From Caldilineaceae bacterium (GTDB lineage Bacteria > Chloroflexota > Anaerolineae > Caldilineales > Caldilineaceae), in contig JALSIX010000024.1 in NCBI GenBank assembly GCA_026989655.1, positions 31,815 to 95,814 of the forward strand: a DNA stretch of 64,000 bases, given 5' to 3'. Numbering within the stretch: position 1 is the stretch's first letter; each line of letters begins with the position of its first letter. Below are positions 27,095 through 34,619 of this stretch, piece by piece. The notes below the pieces were generated by a model that was not told the DNA's origin, did no database searches, and saw nothing but the letters and a program-made list of their open reading frames with translations. The translations under genes and the position numbers were made by a program.

Positions 27095-28540
27095 CTATCC
27101 CGGCTGCACCGGGGTCGGGGCCTCCACAGGTGCCTCCTGGCGTCGGTGTGCCTCCAGGGCCTGGATCATCTCCTCCACCCGGGTGAACTTGACTCGGGGG
27201 CGTCCCTGGGCCTTGCCCCGCTCGATCTCCAGTTGGTCGATGATCTTCCACTCCTGGTAGGTGATGAAGCGGACCCCCCGTTCCTCCAACAGGGCCACCA
27301 CCGCCTGGGGATCGGCCCGGTCCACGGAGGCCGGTGTCAGGTGGGGAACGTCCTCCAACAGGAGCTGGACCGTCTCCACCGCATCGGGCTTGTTGGTGCC
27401 GATGACCCCGGTGGGGCCGCGCTTGGCCCACCCCACCACGTACAGGCCGGACACCACCTGCCCCTGGGGCCCGTCCAGCACCCGCCCCCGGTCATTGGGG
27501 ATCCGCCCCCGCCGCTCGTCGAAGGGGACGCCCGGGATGGGCACGCTCCGGTAGCCGATGGCCCGCATGACCAGACCCACGTCCAGGGTCTCGAAACGGC
27601 CGGTGCCGTGGGCCTGGATGTAGCCGCTCTCGGTGGGGCGCAGCTCGTTGACCTCCAGACGCAGGGAGGCCACCCGCCCGTCCTGGCCCAGGATCTCCTT
27701 GGGCGAGCGGAGGAAGTGGAAGTGGATCTGCCGGGGCTTGCCCGTGGGCCCCCGCTGGGCCAGTTGACGCAGGGTCTCCAGGTTCCGGGCCGCGGTGGCG
27801 TCCTGGGCCACTGCCTCGGCACTGGCCGGATCCAGCTCCAGATCCTCGGGCTTCACGATCACGTCCGCGGTGGAGAGCTCGCCCAGCTCCTTGATCTCCG
27901 GATTGGTGAACTTGGCCTGGGCAGGGCCCCGCCGGGCGATGATGTGGATGGCCCGGACCCGACTATGGCGCAGGGCCTCCAACGCGTAGTCCGCGATGTC
28001 CGTGGTGGCCAGCTCCTCCACAGACCGGGCCAGGATCCGGGCCACGTCCATGGCCACGTTGCCCACACCCACCACGGCCACCACCTCCTGGCCCAGGTCG
28101 AACTCCCGGTCGGTGAAATCCGGATGGCCGTTGTACCAGGCCACGAACTCGGTGGCCGAATGGACGTTCTCCATCTCCTCGCCGGGGATCCCCAGCCGAC
28201 GATCGGCCAGGGCCCCCACCGCGTAGATCACCGCGTCGTAGTGGAGCTGCAGCTCCTGGGCACTCAGATCCCGGCCGACCTCCACATTGCCGAAATAGCG
28301 CACCCGGGGATCCTGGATGGTCCGATCGTAGACCTTGGTCACGGACTTGATCTTCTGGTGATCGGGCGCCACCCCGTAGCGGACCAGCCCGTAGGGCGCG
28401 GGCAACCGCTCGAAGATGTCCACCGAGACCTGGTACTCCTTCTGCTGCAGCAGGGCCCCGGCCGCGTAGAAGCCGGACGGCCCGGCGCCCACAATGGCCA
28501 CGCGGAGGGGCCGACTGCTGGTTCCAATAGCTGTGTCCAC
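27095..28540 (-). CDS. Ferredoxin-NADP reductase, adrenodoxin-reductase type (FprA-like)
   Basis: 481 residues from GTG 28540, seven bases after AAGGAGG. FAD loop VAIVGAGPSGFYAAGAL, then APYGLVRYGVAPDHQKIKSV, a hallmark of the adrenodoxin reductase/FprA family; NADP loop VAVVGVGNVAMDVARILARS; and the C-terminal VVGWAKRGPTGVIGTNK flavin contact. Extra C-terminal helices (EEMIQALEAHRR) are usual. It moves electrons between NADPH and ferredoxin in the cytoplasm. It follows two small membrane proteins in the same operon; no ferredoxin gene is adjacent. Confidence 0.93.
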   Translation of the reverse strand: MDTAIGTSSRPLRVAIVGAGPSGFYAAGALLQQKEYQVSVDIFERLPAPYGLVRYGVAPDHQKIKSVTKVYDRTIQDPRVRYFGNVEVGRDLSAQELQLHYDAVIYAVGALADRRLGIPGEEMENVHSATEFVAWYNGHPDFTDREFDLGQEVVAVVGVGNVAMDVARILARSVEELATTDIADYALEALRHSRVRAIHIIARRGPAQAKFTNPEIKELGELSTADVIVKPEDLELDPASAEAVAQDATAARNLETLRQLAQRGPTGKPRQIHFHFLRSPKEILGQDGRVASLRLEVNELRPTESGYIQAHGTGRFETLDVGLVMRAIGYRSVPIPGVPFDERRGRIPNDRGRVLDGPQGQVVSGLYVVGWAKRGPTGVIGTNKPDAVETVQLLLEDVPHLTPASVDRADPQAVVALLEERGVRFITYQEWKIIDQLEIERGKAQGRPRVKFTRVEEMIQALEAHRRQEAPVEAPTPVQPG

Positions 28541-28591
28541 AGCTCGACCTCCTTGTTGAAAAACGCGGGGGACACGAAATGGGGCAGATGG

Positions 28592-28798
28592 CTATGTGTT
28601 CCGCAGCATCGATCCGAACTGACGGGCCAGTCCCAAAATGCCCATGCCCAGTTGGAAGTAGTCGGACGGCCCCAGTTCCCGCAGGGGCGTGCCGTCGGCC
28701 TCCTCCCGCGAGGCGATCACCCAGGCCATGAGGCCGCCCAACAGCGCGCCCAACACCACACCGGCCAGGATGACCTGTCCCTTCGAACCGCTCTGCAT
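28592..28798 (-). CDS. Small single-pass membrane protein, 68 aa
   Basis: ATG 28798 with GGAGGAGG just upstream. One transmembrane helix (VILAGVVLGALLGGLMAWVIA, residues about 9-29) followed by a short soluble tail with RELGPSDYFQLGMGILGLARQFGSML. I do not recognise the family; the glycine-rich helix and helical tail recall YtxH-type proteins. It lies 14 bases after the next small membrane gene and 51 before the ferredoxin reductase, all on one strand behind a good promoter. Confidence 0.7.
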   Translation of the reverse strand: MQSGSKGQVILAGVVLGALLGGLMAWVIASREEADGTPLRELGPSDYFQLGMGILGLARQFGSMLRNT

Positions 28799-28812
28799 GT
28801 GCCTCCTCCCTC

Positions 28813-29085
28813 TCACCGCAGACGACGCAGCAAGGTCTGGACCCAGACCGCCCGGGCATGGAGCTCGATCACCGGGCGGCCTACCCGCTCCGCGAGCCGG
28901 TGGGCCTGGGCAGAGAGCCCATGGGCCGCCTTCTGGCCCCGGGCCAGGGGGCCTGGAAGCCGGTCGTGCACCCAGGACAGGGCCCGCACCCCGATGTACG
29001 CCAACACAAGGGGAAAGACCAGGATGATGAAGAGCTGGAGAGCCAGGACGACGATGGCGATGTCGCGCCAGAGGGCCAACGACAT
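28813..29085 (-). CDS. Small membrane protein, 90 aa
   Basis: ATG 29085, first gene after the promoter at 29140-29168. One long hydrophobic stretch (IAIVVLALQLFIILVFPLVLAY, residues 9-30), then an amphipathic basic helix region (RALSWVHDRLPGPLARGQKAAHG). No recognised domain. Same strand and operon as the 68-aa membrane protein and the ferredoxin reductase. Both small proteins could form a membrane scaffold, but nothing in the sequence proves that. Confidence 0.7.
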   Translation of the reverse strand: MSLALWRDIAIVVLALQLFIILVFPLVLAYIGVRALSWVHDRLPGPLARGQKAAHGLSAQAHRLAERVGRPVIELHARAVWVQTLLRRLR

Positions 29086-29139
29086 GGAACAGAACCCCTC
29101 TCTGTCGAGCAGGGCGGGGACAGGGTCCAGGTTGCCCCC

Positions 29140-29168
29140 ATTGTAGCATCGGCCCGATCGGAGGCCAA
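29140..29168 (-). promoter_or_regulatory. Promoter of the minus-strand operon 29085-25082
   Basis: Minus strand: TTGGCC (29163-29168), 17-bp spacer, TACAAT (29140-29145). Leader about 45-50 bases. It probably serves the two small membrane proteins, ferredoxin reductase, epimerase and truncated glycosyltransferase. Confidence 0.6.
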
Positions 29169-29303
29169 ACCGACACCGGGTTTCGCCGAAAAGAGCTGCC
29201 GGACCCCGGCACAGAGCCGGGCCGGGCACCGCCCCCATGGAAGAGCTCCCCTTCCCTGGGCGAAGCCACCCCGGGCAACGCAGGAAGGCCTCCTGACGAA
29301 CGG

Positions 29304-29332
29304 TTGCCTTCCCGGAGCGTCTCTGTTAAGAT
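29304..29332 (+). promoter_or_regulatory. Promoter of the MEMO/radical-SAM operon
   Basis: TTGCCT (29304-29309), 17-bp spacer, TAAGAT (29327-29332). Leader about 88 bases to ATG 29427. The 341-bp gap 29086-29426 holds this promoter and the divergent one at 29140-29168; otherwise I see nothing conserved in it. Confidence 0.6.
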
Positions 29333-29426
29333 ACCCCCAATCGACCGATGGGTTCAACCGTGGAAGCGCGGAATGGCAACCTCCCATCCCGGTCGGCTTG
29401 GCCTGCAGGTGAGGGAGAGAAGCACA

Positions 29427-30311
29427 ATGAGACAGCCCGGATCCCTGGACGTTCGACCATCCCCCATCGCGGGGCTCTGGTACCCAGCCGATCCGGAGGT
29501 CCTCCGCCAGGAGATCGATCTCTACCTGACCCACTCCCCGGCAGAGTGCCCTCAGGGCACGGTCCACGGGCTCCTGGCCCCCCATGCGGGCCTCCGGTAC
29601 TCCGGCCCGGTGGCGGCCAGCGCGTTCAAATGCCTGTCCGCCCGACGTCCCCAGGTGGTCGCTGTTCTCTCGCCCTACCACAACCCCCACCCGGCCCCCC
29701 TGCTCACCAGCGGACACCGGGCCTACGACACCCCCTTCGGCCCGGTCCAGGTGGACCCGGACCTGGTCCAGCGCCTTCACCAACATCTGACGGCCCGGCT
29801 GGGCTTCGGCCTGACCCCCATCCGCCGGGATCCGGAGCATGCCGTGGAGATCGAGCTGCCCTTTCTCCAGCGGCTCCTTCCGGAGTTCCGGCTCGTGCCT
29901 GTGATGATGCGGGACCAGAGCCCCCGGACCGTCCGGGCCCTGGCCGCGGCCCTGGTGGAGACCCTGGCCGAGGTGGACGCGGTCCTGGTGGCCAGCTCGG
30001 ACCTCTCCCACTACTATCCCCAGGACGTCGCGGAGTCCCTGGATCGGCGCCTTCTCCGTCGGATCCAGCGCTTCAATGCCCAGGGGGTGGAGGAGCTCTG
30101 CGAACAGGGCCGGGCCTATGCCTGCGGCTGTGGGGCCATCGTGGCCGTCATGCAGGCCGCCCAGGCCATGGGAGCCGACAGGGCCCGGGTGGTCCACTAC
30201 GCCACCTCGGGCGAGACCAGCGGCGACTACAGCTCGGTGGTGGGCTACGCGGCCGCGGTCTTCTGGAAAGCAGCCGCCCCGGAACCCGACCCGGGGCCCC
30301 GACGTCACTAG
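29427..30311 (+). CDS. MEMO-family protein (AmmeMemoRadiSam system protein B)
   Basis: 294 residues from ATG 29427 (GGGAGAG upstream). MEMO1-type fold related to ring-opening dioxygenases. Likely metal ligands are the His in LLAPHAGLRYSG (about 53), the His in SSDLSHYYP and the Cys in YACGCGAIVAVMQAA; RDPEHAVEIELPFLQ is the usual conserved acidic/His stretch. In relatives with the motif LGPSHH the second histidine site differs: here it reads LSPYHNPH. Bacterial members usually neighbour AMMECR1 and a radical-SAM enzyme, and the two next genes are radical-SAM. The biochemical role of the system is unknown. Confidence 0.88.
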   Translation: MRQPGSLDVRPSPIAGLWYPADPEVLRQEIDLYLTHSPAECPQGTVHGLLAPHAGLRYSGPVAASAFKCLSARRPQVVAVLSPYHNPHPAPLLTSGHRAYDTPFGPVQVDPDLVQRLHQHLTARLGFGLTPIRRDPEHAVEIELPFLQRLLPEFRLVPVMMRDQSPRTVRALAAALVETLAEVDAVLVASSDLSHYYPQDVAESLDRRLLRRIQRFNAQGVEELCEQGRAYACGCGAIVAVMQAAQAMGADRARVVHYATSGETSGDYSSVVGYAAAVFWKAAAPEPDPGPRRH

Positions 30312-30397
30312 GGGAGGGGAGACCCAGGCCGGCTCCCCGCGGCCAAGCCCCGGGGCCCAGGGACTTGGGCCAGAGGTGCAGAGACGGGAGCAGGACC

Positions 30398-31516
30398 ATG
30401 GACGCCCCACGCGAGATGGTGGAACCCGGCGTGGTCCGGGGAGGATGGTGGCACCGTCTTCCCGACAACAGGTACCAGTGCGATCTCTGTCCCCGCTACT
30501 GCAAGGTCCGGCCGGGCCAGCGGGGCTTCTGCTTTGTCCGGGAGGCCCGGGAGGATGGCATCTACCTGACCAGCTACGGACGGGCCTCCGGGTTCTGCAT
30601 CGACCCCATCGAGAAGAAACCCCTGAACCATTTCTACCCAGGGACCGCGGTGCTCTCCTTCGGCACCGCGGGCTGCAACCTGGGCTGCCGCTTCTGCCAG
30701 AACTGGGACATCTCCAAGGCCCGGGCCATCGATCGGCTGACAGACTGGGCGCTTCCCGAGACGGTGGCCCAGGCCGCGGCCCAGACCGGATGCCGGAGCA
30801 TCGCCTTCACCTACAACGACCCGGTGATCTTCGCAGAGTACGCCATCGACTGCGCCCACGCGGCCCACGAACAGGGCCTCTACGCGGTGGCCGTCACCGC
30901 GGGCTACATCACCCCCGAGGCTCGAGCGGACTTCTACGCGGCCATGGACGCGGTGAACGTGGACCTGAAGGGCTTCACCGAGGAGTTCTACCACAGGATC
31001 TGCTTCGGCCATCTGCAGCCGGTGCTGGAGACCCTGGAGTACATCGCCCGGGAGACGAACGTCTGGCTGGAGGTGACCACCCTCCTTATCCCAGGCCACA
31101 ACGACTCCGAGGCGGAGATCGCCCGGATGGCCGCATGGTTCGTGGAACACCTGGGGCCCGATGTGCCCTGGCACTTCACCGCGTTCCATCCGGACTTCAA
31201 GATGATGCACGTGCCCCACACCCCCCCGGAGACCCTGAAACGGGCCCGGCGCCAGGCCATGGAGGCCGGGATCCGCTACGTCTACACCGGCAACATCTGG
31301 GACGTGGAGGGCCAGTCCACCTACTGCCCGAACTGCGGGAACGCGGTCATCGAGCGCAACGGGTACCATCTGGGCCGGTGGAACCTGGACCCCCGGGGCC
31401 GCTGTGCCTTCTGCGGCACACCGATCCCGGGCCGTTTCGAGCCCCAGCCCGGCCACTGGGGGGCCAGGCGGGTTCCCATCCGCCTCCAGGACCACCTGGC
31501 CCAGCAACCCGGATAG
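30398..31516 (+). CDS. Radical-SAM enzyme of the AmmeMemoRadiSam type
   Basis: 372 residues from ATG 30398. The N-terminus has a cysteine cluster CDLCPRYCKVRPGQRGFC, then the radical-SAM [4Fe-4S] site CNLGCRFCQNW (CxxxCxxC, about residue 95), GTAGCN just before it, and FTYNDPVIFAEY. The C-terminus carries a two-pair zinc-ribbon-like tail (CPNCGNAV and CAFCGTPI) beyond the barrel. This architecture and the MEMO gene 86 bases upstream identify it as the AmmeMemoRadiSam radical enzyme rather than a pyruvate formate-lyase activase. Its substrate is unknown. The next gene begins five bases after the stop. Confidence 0.88.
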   Translation: MDAPREMVEPGVVRGGWWHRLPDNRYQCDLCPRYCKVRPGQRGFCFVREAREDGIYLTSYGRASGFCIDPIEKKPLNHFYPGTAVLSFGTAGCNLGCRFCQNWDISKARAIDRLTDWALPETVAQAAAQTGCRSIAFTYNDPVIFAEYAIDCAHAAHEQGLYAVAVTAGYITPEARADFYAAMDAVNVDLKGFTEEFYHRICFGHLQPVLETLEYIARETNVWLEVTTLLIPGHNDSEAEIARMAAWFVEHLGPDVPWHFTAFHPDFKMMHVPHTPPETLKRARRQAMEAGIRYVYTGNIWDVEGQSTYCPNCGNAVIERNGYHLGRWNLDPRGRCAFCGTPIPGRFEPQPGHWGARRVPIRLQDHLAQQPG

Positions 31517-31521
31517 ACACC

Positions 31522-32505
31522 ATGGAAACCCAGGTCCAGGATCGCTTCCACATCCCCAGCAGCTCCTTCGAGCCGGCCTACCTGGCCCTCCACCGCAGCG
31601 GCGAACTGCGACGACGGGCCCAGGAAGCGACACGCGCCCTGGCGAGCTGTCGGGTCTGCCCCCGGGACTGTGCGGTGGACCGGCTCCAGGACGCCATCGG
31701 CGTGTGCAAGACCGGGCGATACGCCCAGGTGGCCAGCCACTTCCCCCACTTCGGCGAGGAGGACGGCCTGCGGGGGTGGCGCGGGAGCGGCACCATCTTC
31801 TTCGGCATGTGCAACCTCCGCTGTGTCTTCTGCCAGAACCACGACATCAGCCAGGCCCATGGCTCCCCCACGACGTCCCCCCAACGGCTGGCCCGGATGA
31901 TGCTGGAGCTCCAGGCCTGGGGATGCCACAACATCAACTTCGTCACCCCAGAGCACGTGGTCCCCCAGGTGCTGGAGGCCCTGGTACTGGCCGTGGAGGA
32001 GGGCCTTCGCCTGCCCCTGGTCTACAACACCTCGGCCTACGATGCCCTGGAGAGCCTCCACTGGCTGGACGGTGTGGTGGACATCTACATGCCGGATTTC
32101 AAGTTCTGGACGCCGGAGCTCGCCCGACGCTACCTCCGGGCCCGCAACTACCCCCAGGTGGCCCGCCAGGCGATCCGAGAGATGCACCGTCAGGTGGGTC
32201 CCCTGGTCTTCGACGAGCACGGCCTGGCCAGACGGGGCCTGCTGGTGCGCCACCTGATCATGCCCGGCTTCCTGGACGAGACCCGGGCCATCCTGCGCTG
32301 GCTGGCCCAGGAGATCTCGCCGGACACCTACGTGAACCTCATGGACCAGTACTACCCGGCAGGCAAGGTGACGGCCCACCGTTACCCCGAGCTGAACCGC
32401 CGTCTCTCGTCCCAGGAGTATCGGGAGGCCCTGTCCTATGCCCGCCAGGTGGGGCTGTGGCGCCTGGATCCACGGTGCAGCCCACGCCGGGTCCTGGGCG
32501 GTTGA
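31522..32505 (+). CDS. Second radical-SAM enzyme (PflX/COG1313-like)
   Basis: 327 residues from ATG 31522. N-terminal helix region, then CRVCPRDCAVDRLQDAIGVC, HFGEEDGLRGWRGSGTIFF and the radical-SAM motif CNLRCVFCQNHDIS, followed by HNINFVTPEHVVPQVLEAL and a barrel ending VNLMDQYYP. These are the marks of the PflX-type family, which is sequence-related to formate-lyase activases but of unproven function. It lacks the C-terminal zinc-ribbon of its neighbour. Tight spacing (5 bases) with the upstream radical-SAM gene indicates an operon and probably one pathway or modification. Confidence 0.87.
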   Translation: METQVQDRFHIPSSSFEPAYLALHRSGELRRRAQEATRALASCRVCPRDCAVDRLQDAIGVCKTGRYAQVASHFPHFGEEDGLRGWRGSGTIFFGMCNLRCVFCQNHDISQAHGSPTTSPQRLARMMLELQAWGCHNINFVTPEHVVPQVLEALVLAVEEGLRLPLVYNTSAYDALESLHWLDGVVDIYMPDFKFWTPELARRYLRARNYPQVARQAIREMHRQVGPLVFDEHGLARRGLLVRHLIMPGFLDETRAILRWLAQEISPDTYVNLMDQYYPAGKVTAHRYPELNRRLSSQEYREALSYARQVGLWRLDPRCSPRRVLGG

Positions 32506-32518
32506 CCCACATCCCACT

Positions 32519-32548
32519 TTGCTCCAAAGGCCGCTCTGGGACTATAAT
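32519..32548 (+). promoter_or_regulatory. Promoter of the 105-aa membrane protein gene
   Basis: TTGCTC (32519-32524), 18-bp spacer, consensus TATAAT (32543-32548). Leader about 57 bases. Confidence 0.65.
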
Positions 32549-32611
32549 GGATAGAACGTGGTCTTCTTCCCGTGCCCAGGCCGGCGCCCACCCGGAACGA
32601 GGACAGAATCC

Positions 32612-32929
32612 ATGGGCCGAACCTCCAGGAACCGCAAGCACAGACGCAGACGCCAGGCCAGCGTGAGCAGGATGGCCCCCCGCAGCTACAGCGGCGAGAT
32701 AGCCCGTAGCATCCCGGTGCCCGAAGTGGCTGTGGAGAGGGAGTCAGCCCCTCCCGACACCCCGCCCCCCCGCGAGGTCGTGGCCGCAGCCGAGGCCGCG
32801 AGCCTGCGCGGCTCGGAGGCCGTGGACTGGCACCAGGAATACGCCCAGGTCCTGGCGGATCTCCGCTACCTGATCTGGGTCACCGTGGCCCTCTTCGCCC
32901 TGATGATCGTCCTCGGGTACACGCTGTAG
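32612..32929 (+). CDS. Small C-tail membrane protein, 105 aa
   Basis: ATG 32612 after ACGAGGACAG. A very basic N-terminus (MGRTSRNRKHRRRRQ) is followed by a Pro/Glu/Ala linker, a short amphipathic stretch WHQEYAQVLADLRYLIW and one C-terminal transmembrane helix (VTVALFALMIVLGYTL). The basic start could contact RNA or ribosome, with the C-terminus anchoring it. It has its own consensus promoter, which suggests a real, expressed gene. Family not recognised; similar short proteins ahead of membrane genes are often listed as hypothetical. Confidence 0.65.
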   Translation: MGRTSRNRKHRRRRQASVSRMAPRSYSGEIARSIPVPEVAVERESAPPDTPPPREVVAAAEAASLRGSEAVDWHQEYAQVLADLRYLIWVTVALFALMIVLGYTL

Positions 32930-32981
32930 GCGGACGGACACGGAGAGACATGGGAGCCCTCTCGGCTGTGCTCCCCTCCCC

Positions 32982-33668
32982 TCAGGCCCTGTGAGGGGAG
33001 ATGGGGCCCTTCGAACGGCCTCCCGAGCCCCAGGAGAGGAGAGAACGGGCCGCCCAGTGGACCAGGGCACCGAGCCAGAAGTTGCGGGTGTAGAGAAAGA
33101 GCACCGAGGTCAACAGGAGGACCGTGCCCCCGGCCAACCTCCCCATGGCCGACCGCTCGCGGCCCAGGAGCTCGGGCAACGCCAGCCCCACGGCCAACCA
33201 GGTGGCCAGATAGAGCGGTGGACCGACAGCGATCCCCATCCCGATCTCGGCCAGCCCACCGCGCAGGAAACACCAGTGGAATTCCTGGGCCACCGCGCCC
33301 AGGAACCGATGGCTCCCGCCTGGGGGATCCTCGCGGGGAGATGTCTCCGGGAAGATGGCCATCCCCCGCTGCCAGGCCATGCGGACCAGGACAGTGAAGC
33401 CCAACAGCAACAGGGCCACCCAGAGGCCTTGGACCAGGGTGACCCGCCAGTCGATGCCGGTGAGTCCCATCAGCCGGGGAGAGACGGCCCCCACCAGCAG
33501 GGCCGCATAGGGAACCAGCACCTGGTAGCCCCCGATCCACCACCGGCGGGCCCGGTGTTCCACAGCCACCCACCGCGCGATCCCTCCACCCAGCACCAGA
33601 CTGAGCACCAGCCAGGGACCCGGTCGTTGCCAGCTCAACTGTTGGATGAATGCATCCATCCCGTCCAT
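32982..33668 (-). CDS. CPBP-like polytopic membrane protein
   Basis: 228 residues from ATG 33668; an ATG at 33659 and a TTG at 33698 are also in frame. Six to seven hydrophobic segments. AVAQEFHWCFLRGGL resembles the EExxxR motif of CPBP (Abi) intramembrane proteases with only one glutamate, and NFWLGALVHWA resembles the FxxxH motif. The similarity is partial, so protease activity is uncertain. A promoter with a 17-bp spacer ends eight bases before ATG 33668, which implies a leaderless mRNA. Divergent from the 67-aa membrane protein. Confidence 0.55.
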   Translation of the reverse strand: MDGMDAFIQQLSWQRPGPWLVLSLVLGGGIARWVAVEHRARRWWIGGYQVLVPYAALLVGAVSPRLMGLTGIDWRVTLVQGLWVALLLLGFTVLVRMAWQRGMAIFPETSPREDPPGGSHRFLGAVAQEFHWCFLRGGLAEIGMGIAVGPPLYLATWLAVGLALPELLGRERSAMGRLAGGTVLLLTSVLFLYTRNFWLGALVHWAARSLLSWGSGGRSKGPISPHRA

Positions 33669-33676
33669 GACCCGCC

Positions 33677-33705
33677 ATTCTAGCCAAAGCCCCTCCAAAA
33701 GACAA
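33677..33705 (-). promoter_or_regulatory. Promoter giving a leaderless mRNA for the CPBP-like gene
   Basis: Minus strand: TTGTCT (33700-33705), 17-bp spacer, TAGAAT (33677-33682), then GGCGGGTC and ATG at 33668. Start-point spacing puts the first base at or next to the start codon. Confidence 0.6.
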
Positions 33706-33722
33706 CTGCTCGGAGTATCCGG

Positions 33723-33926
33723 ATGAGCGGACGACGGCTATGGCTCATCCTGGTGTTGGCCTTCCTGGTGCTCATCCTGCTCCGCCCCCGGGCGGTGTGG
33801 GCCGAGATCCGTCGACTCCGCCGCCAGGGAGGCCTGACCCTGGGCCTGCTGGTGGCCGTGATCCTGGCCTATCTGCTGTACGGGCTCTACATGGCCTGGC
33901 AGACCGGCGGGTACGGCACCTGGTGA
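33723..33926 (+). CDS. Small two-helix membrane protein, 67 aa
   Basis: ATG 33723, seven bases after GGAG. Two hydrophobic segments (LWLILVLAFLVLILL and LTLGLLVAVILAYLLYGLYMA) around a basic loop (EIRRLRRQGG). No family recognised. It is divergent from the CPBP-like gene and about 35 bases before the tatA promoter. Its size and lack of motifs allow only a membrane location to be stated. Confidence 0.6.
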   Translation: MSGRRLWLILVLAFLVLILLRPRAVWAEIRRLRRQGGLTLGLLVAVILAYLLYGLYMAWQTGGYGTW

Positions 33927-33961
33927 GAGGGACCGTGGAGGCCCCTTCACCTCTGGGAGGA

Positions 33962-33990
33962 TTTGCCCCCCATTCCGGACGTGCTATAAT
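33962..33990 (+). promoter_or_regulatory. tatA promoter
   Basis: TTTGCC (33962-33967), 17-bp spacer, TATAAT (33985-33990). The leader then holds the 12-bp palindrome GTGTCGCGACAC (33995-34006) and the hairpin CAGGGCG/CGCCCTG (34009-34027), before AGGAG and ATG 34053. Confidence 0.7.
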
Positions 33991-34052
33991 GCCTGTGTCG
34001 CGACACGACAGGGCGGACGTCGCCCTGCCCCACGATCTCAGGAGCTTGCGCC

Positions 34053-34268
34053 ATGTTCAACCTAGGACCTACCGAGCTGATCCTCATCCTGGTGATCATC
34101 GTCATCTTCTTCGGCGTAGGCCGGTTGCCCGAGGTCTTTGGGGCCGTGGGCAAGGGGCTGCGGGAGTTCCGCAAGGCCGCGTCGGAGGAGGACGACACCG
34201 GCACCCAGGGCCCCAGCAGCTCCTCCGGGGAGCCCAGAGCACCCGACGCACCTGCCGGCAGCTCCTGA
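34053..34268 (+). CDS. tatA: Twin-arginine translocase subunit TatA/TatE
   Basis: 71 residues. One N-terminal helix (LILILVIIVIFFGVGRLPEV) with the conserved F-G hinge, then the amphipathic helix GAVGKGLREFRKAASEE and a Ser/Gly/Pro tail. It oligomerises to let folded RR-signal proteins cross the cytoplasmic membrane. The glutamate after the start (GPTEL) is at the usual polar position. No tatB or tatC is in the window; it stands alone with its own promoter and terminator. Confidence 0.93.
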   Translation: MFNLGPTELILILVIIVIFFGVGRLPEVFGAVGKGLREFRKAASEEDDTGTQGPSSSSGEPRAPDAPAGSS

Positions 34269-34393
34269 GCCGAGGGCCCTGGAAGCAGACAGGCATGGCC
34301 CGTGGGCAAAGCCGCCCGCCACGAAGTACGGGCCCGGTTCCTCTCGGGCGTCGCGGCTCCATCCTCCTCAACGGAAGGCAGTGGGCACGGGAA

Positions 34394-34417
34394 GGCGGGC
34401 GAGCGGGCCCGCCTTTT
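34394..34417 (+). terminator. Intrinsic terminator after tatA
   Basis: GGCGGGC and GCCCGCC (7-bp stem) around a 6-base loop, followed by TTTT (34414-34417). It lies 125 bases after the tatA stop. Confidence 0.7.
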
Positions 34418-34453
34418 GCGCTGCCCAGGCCCGGTCCCCCCACATCCCATGAC

Positions 34454-34566
34454 CAGTAATTCACGATTTTAGCCAAACGGAGGCGTGAGCATCCTCCGAT
34501 GCGGCATCGTCCCTCTGGAATCGGCATCTGAGGAGGCCGACTCCGCTACGAATTCGTGAACTGCTG
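34454..34566. mobile_element. MITE-like element, copy 2 (113 bp)
   Basis: Starts CAGTAATTCACGATTT and ends AATTCGTGAACTGCTG; the ends are inverted repeats with 13 of 16 positions matched. It is flanked by an exact 5-bp direct repeat ATGAC (34449-34453 and 34567-34571), the signature of a transposition target duplication. It differs from copy 1 by a few substitutions and lacks the extra 10 bp. It has no frame of its own. It ends 54 bp before the start of the GT-C-like gene. Confidence 0.82.
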
Positions 34567-34619
34567 ATGACCGCTTTCCGCGTCGACCACCTTCTCCGCC
34601 CATAGGGAGGCCCTTCCCT

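Larger units (their letters stand above)
34269..34619. other. Intergenic region of 351 bp
   Basis: Contains the tatA terminator (34394-34417) and MITE copy 2 (34454-34566). Bases 34269-34393 show no conserved frame, tRNA or other RNA I can name. The ribosome site AGGGAGG for the next gene is at about 34604-34610. Confidence 0.5.

Noticed and set aside
25061..29146. 1361-residue plus-strand open frame across the epimerase and reductase genes
   Set aside because: Its translation is His/Gly/Pro/Gln-rich without family similarity and lies opposite five supported genes; the stop-free frame is a GC artefact.
34300..34400. Possible tRNA-like arm (CCCGG TTCCTCT CGGGC)
   Set aside because: No GTTCRA T-loop, no matching acceptor or anticodon arms; not a tRNA.
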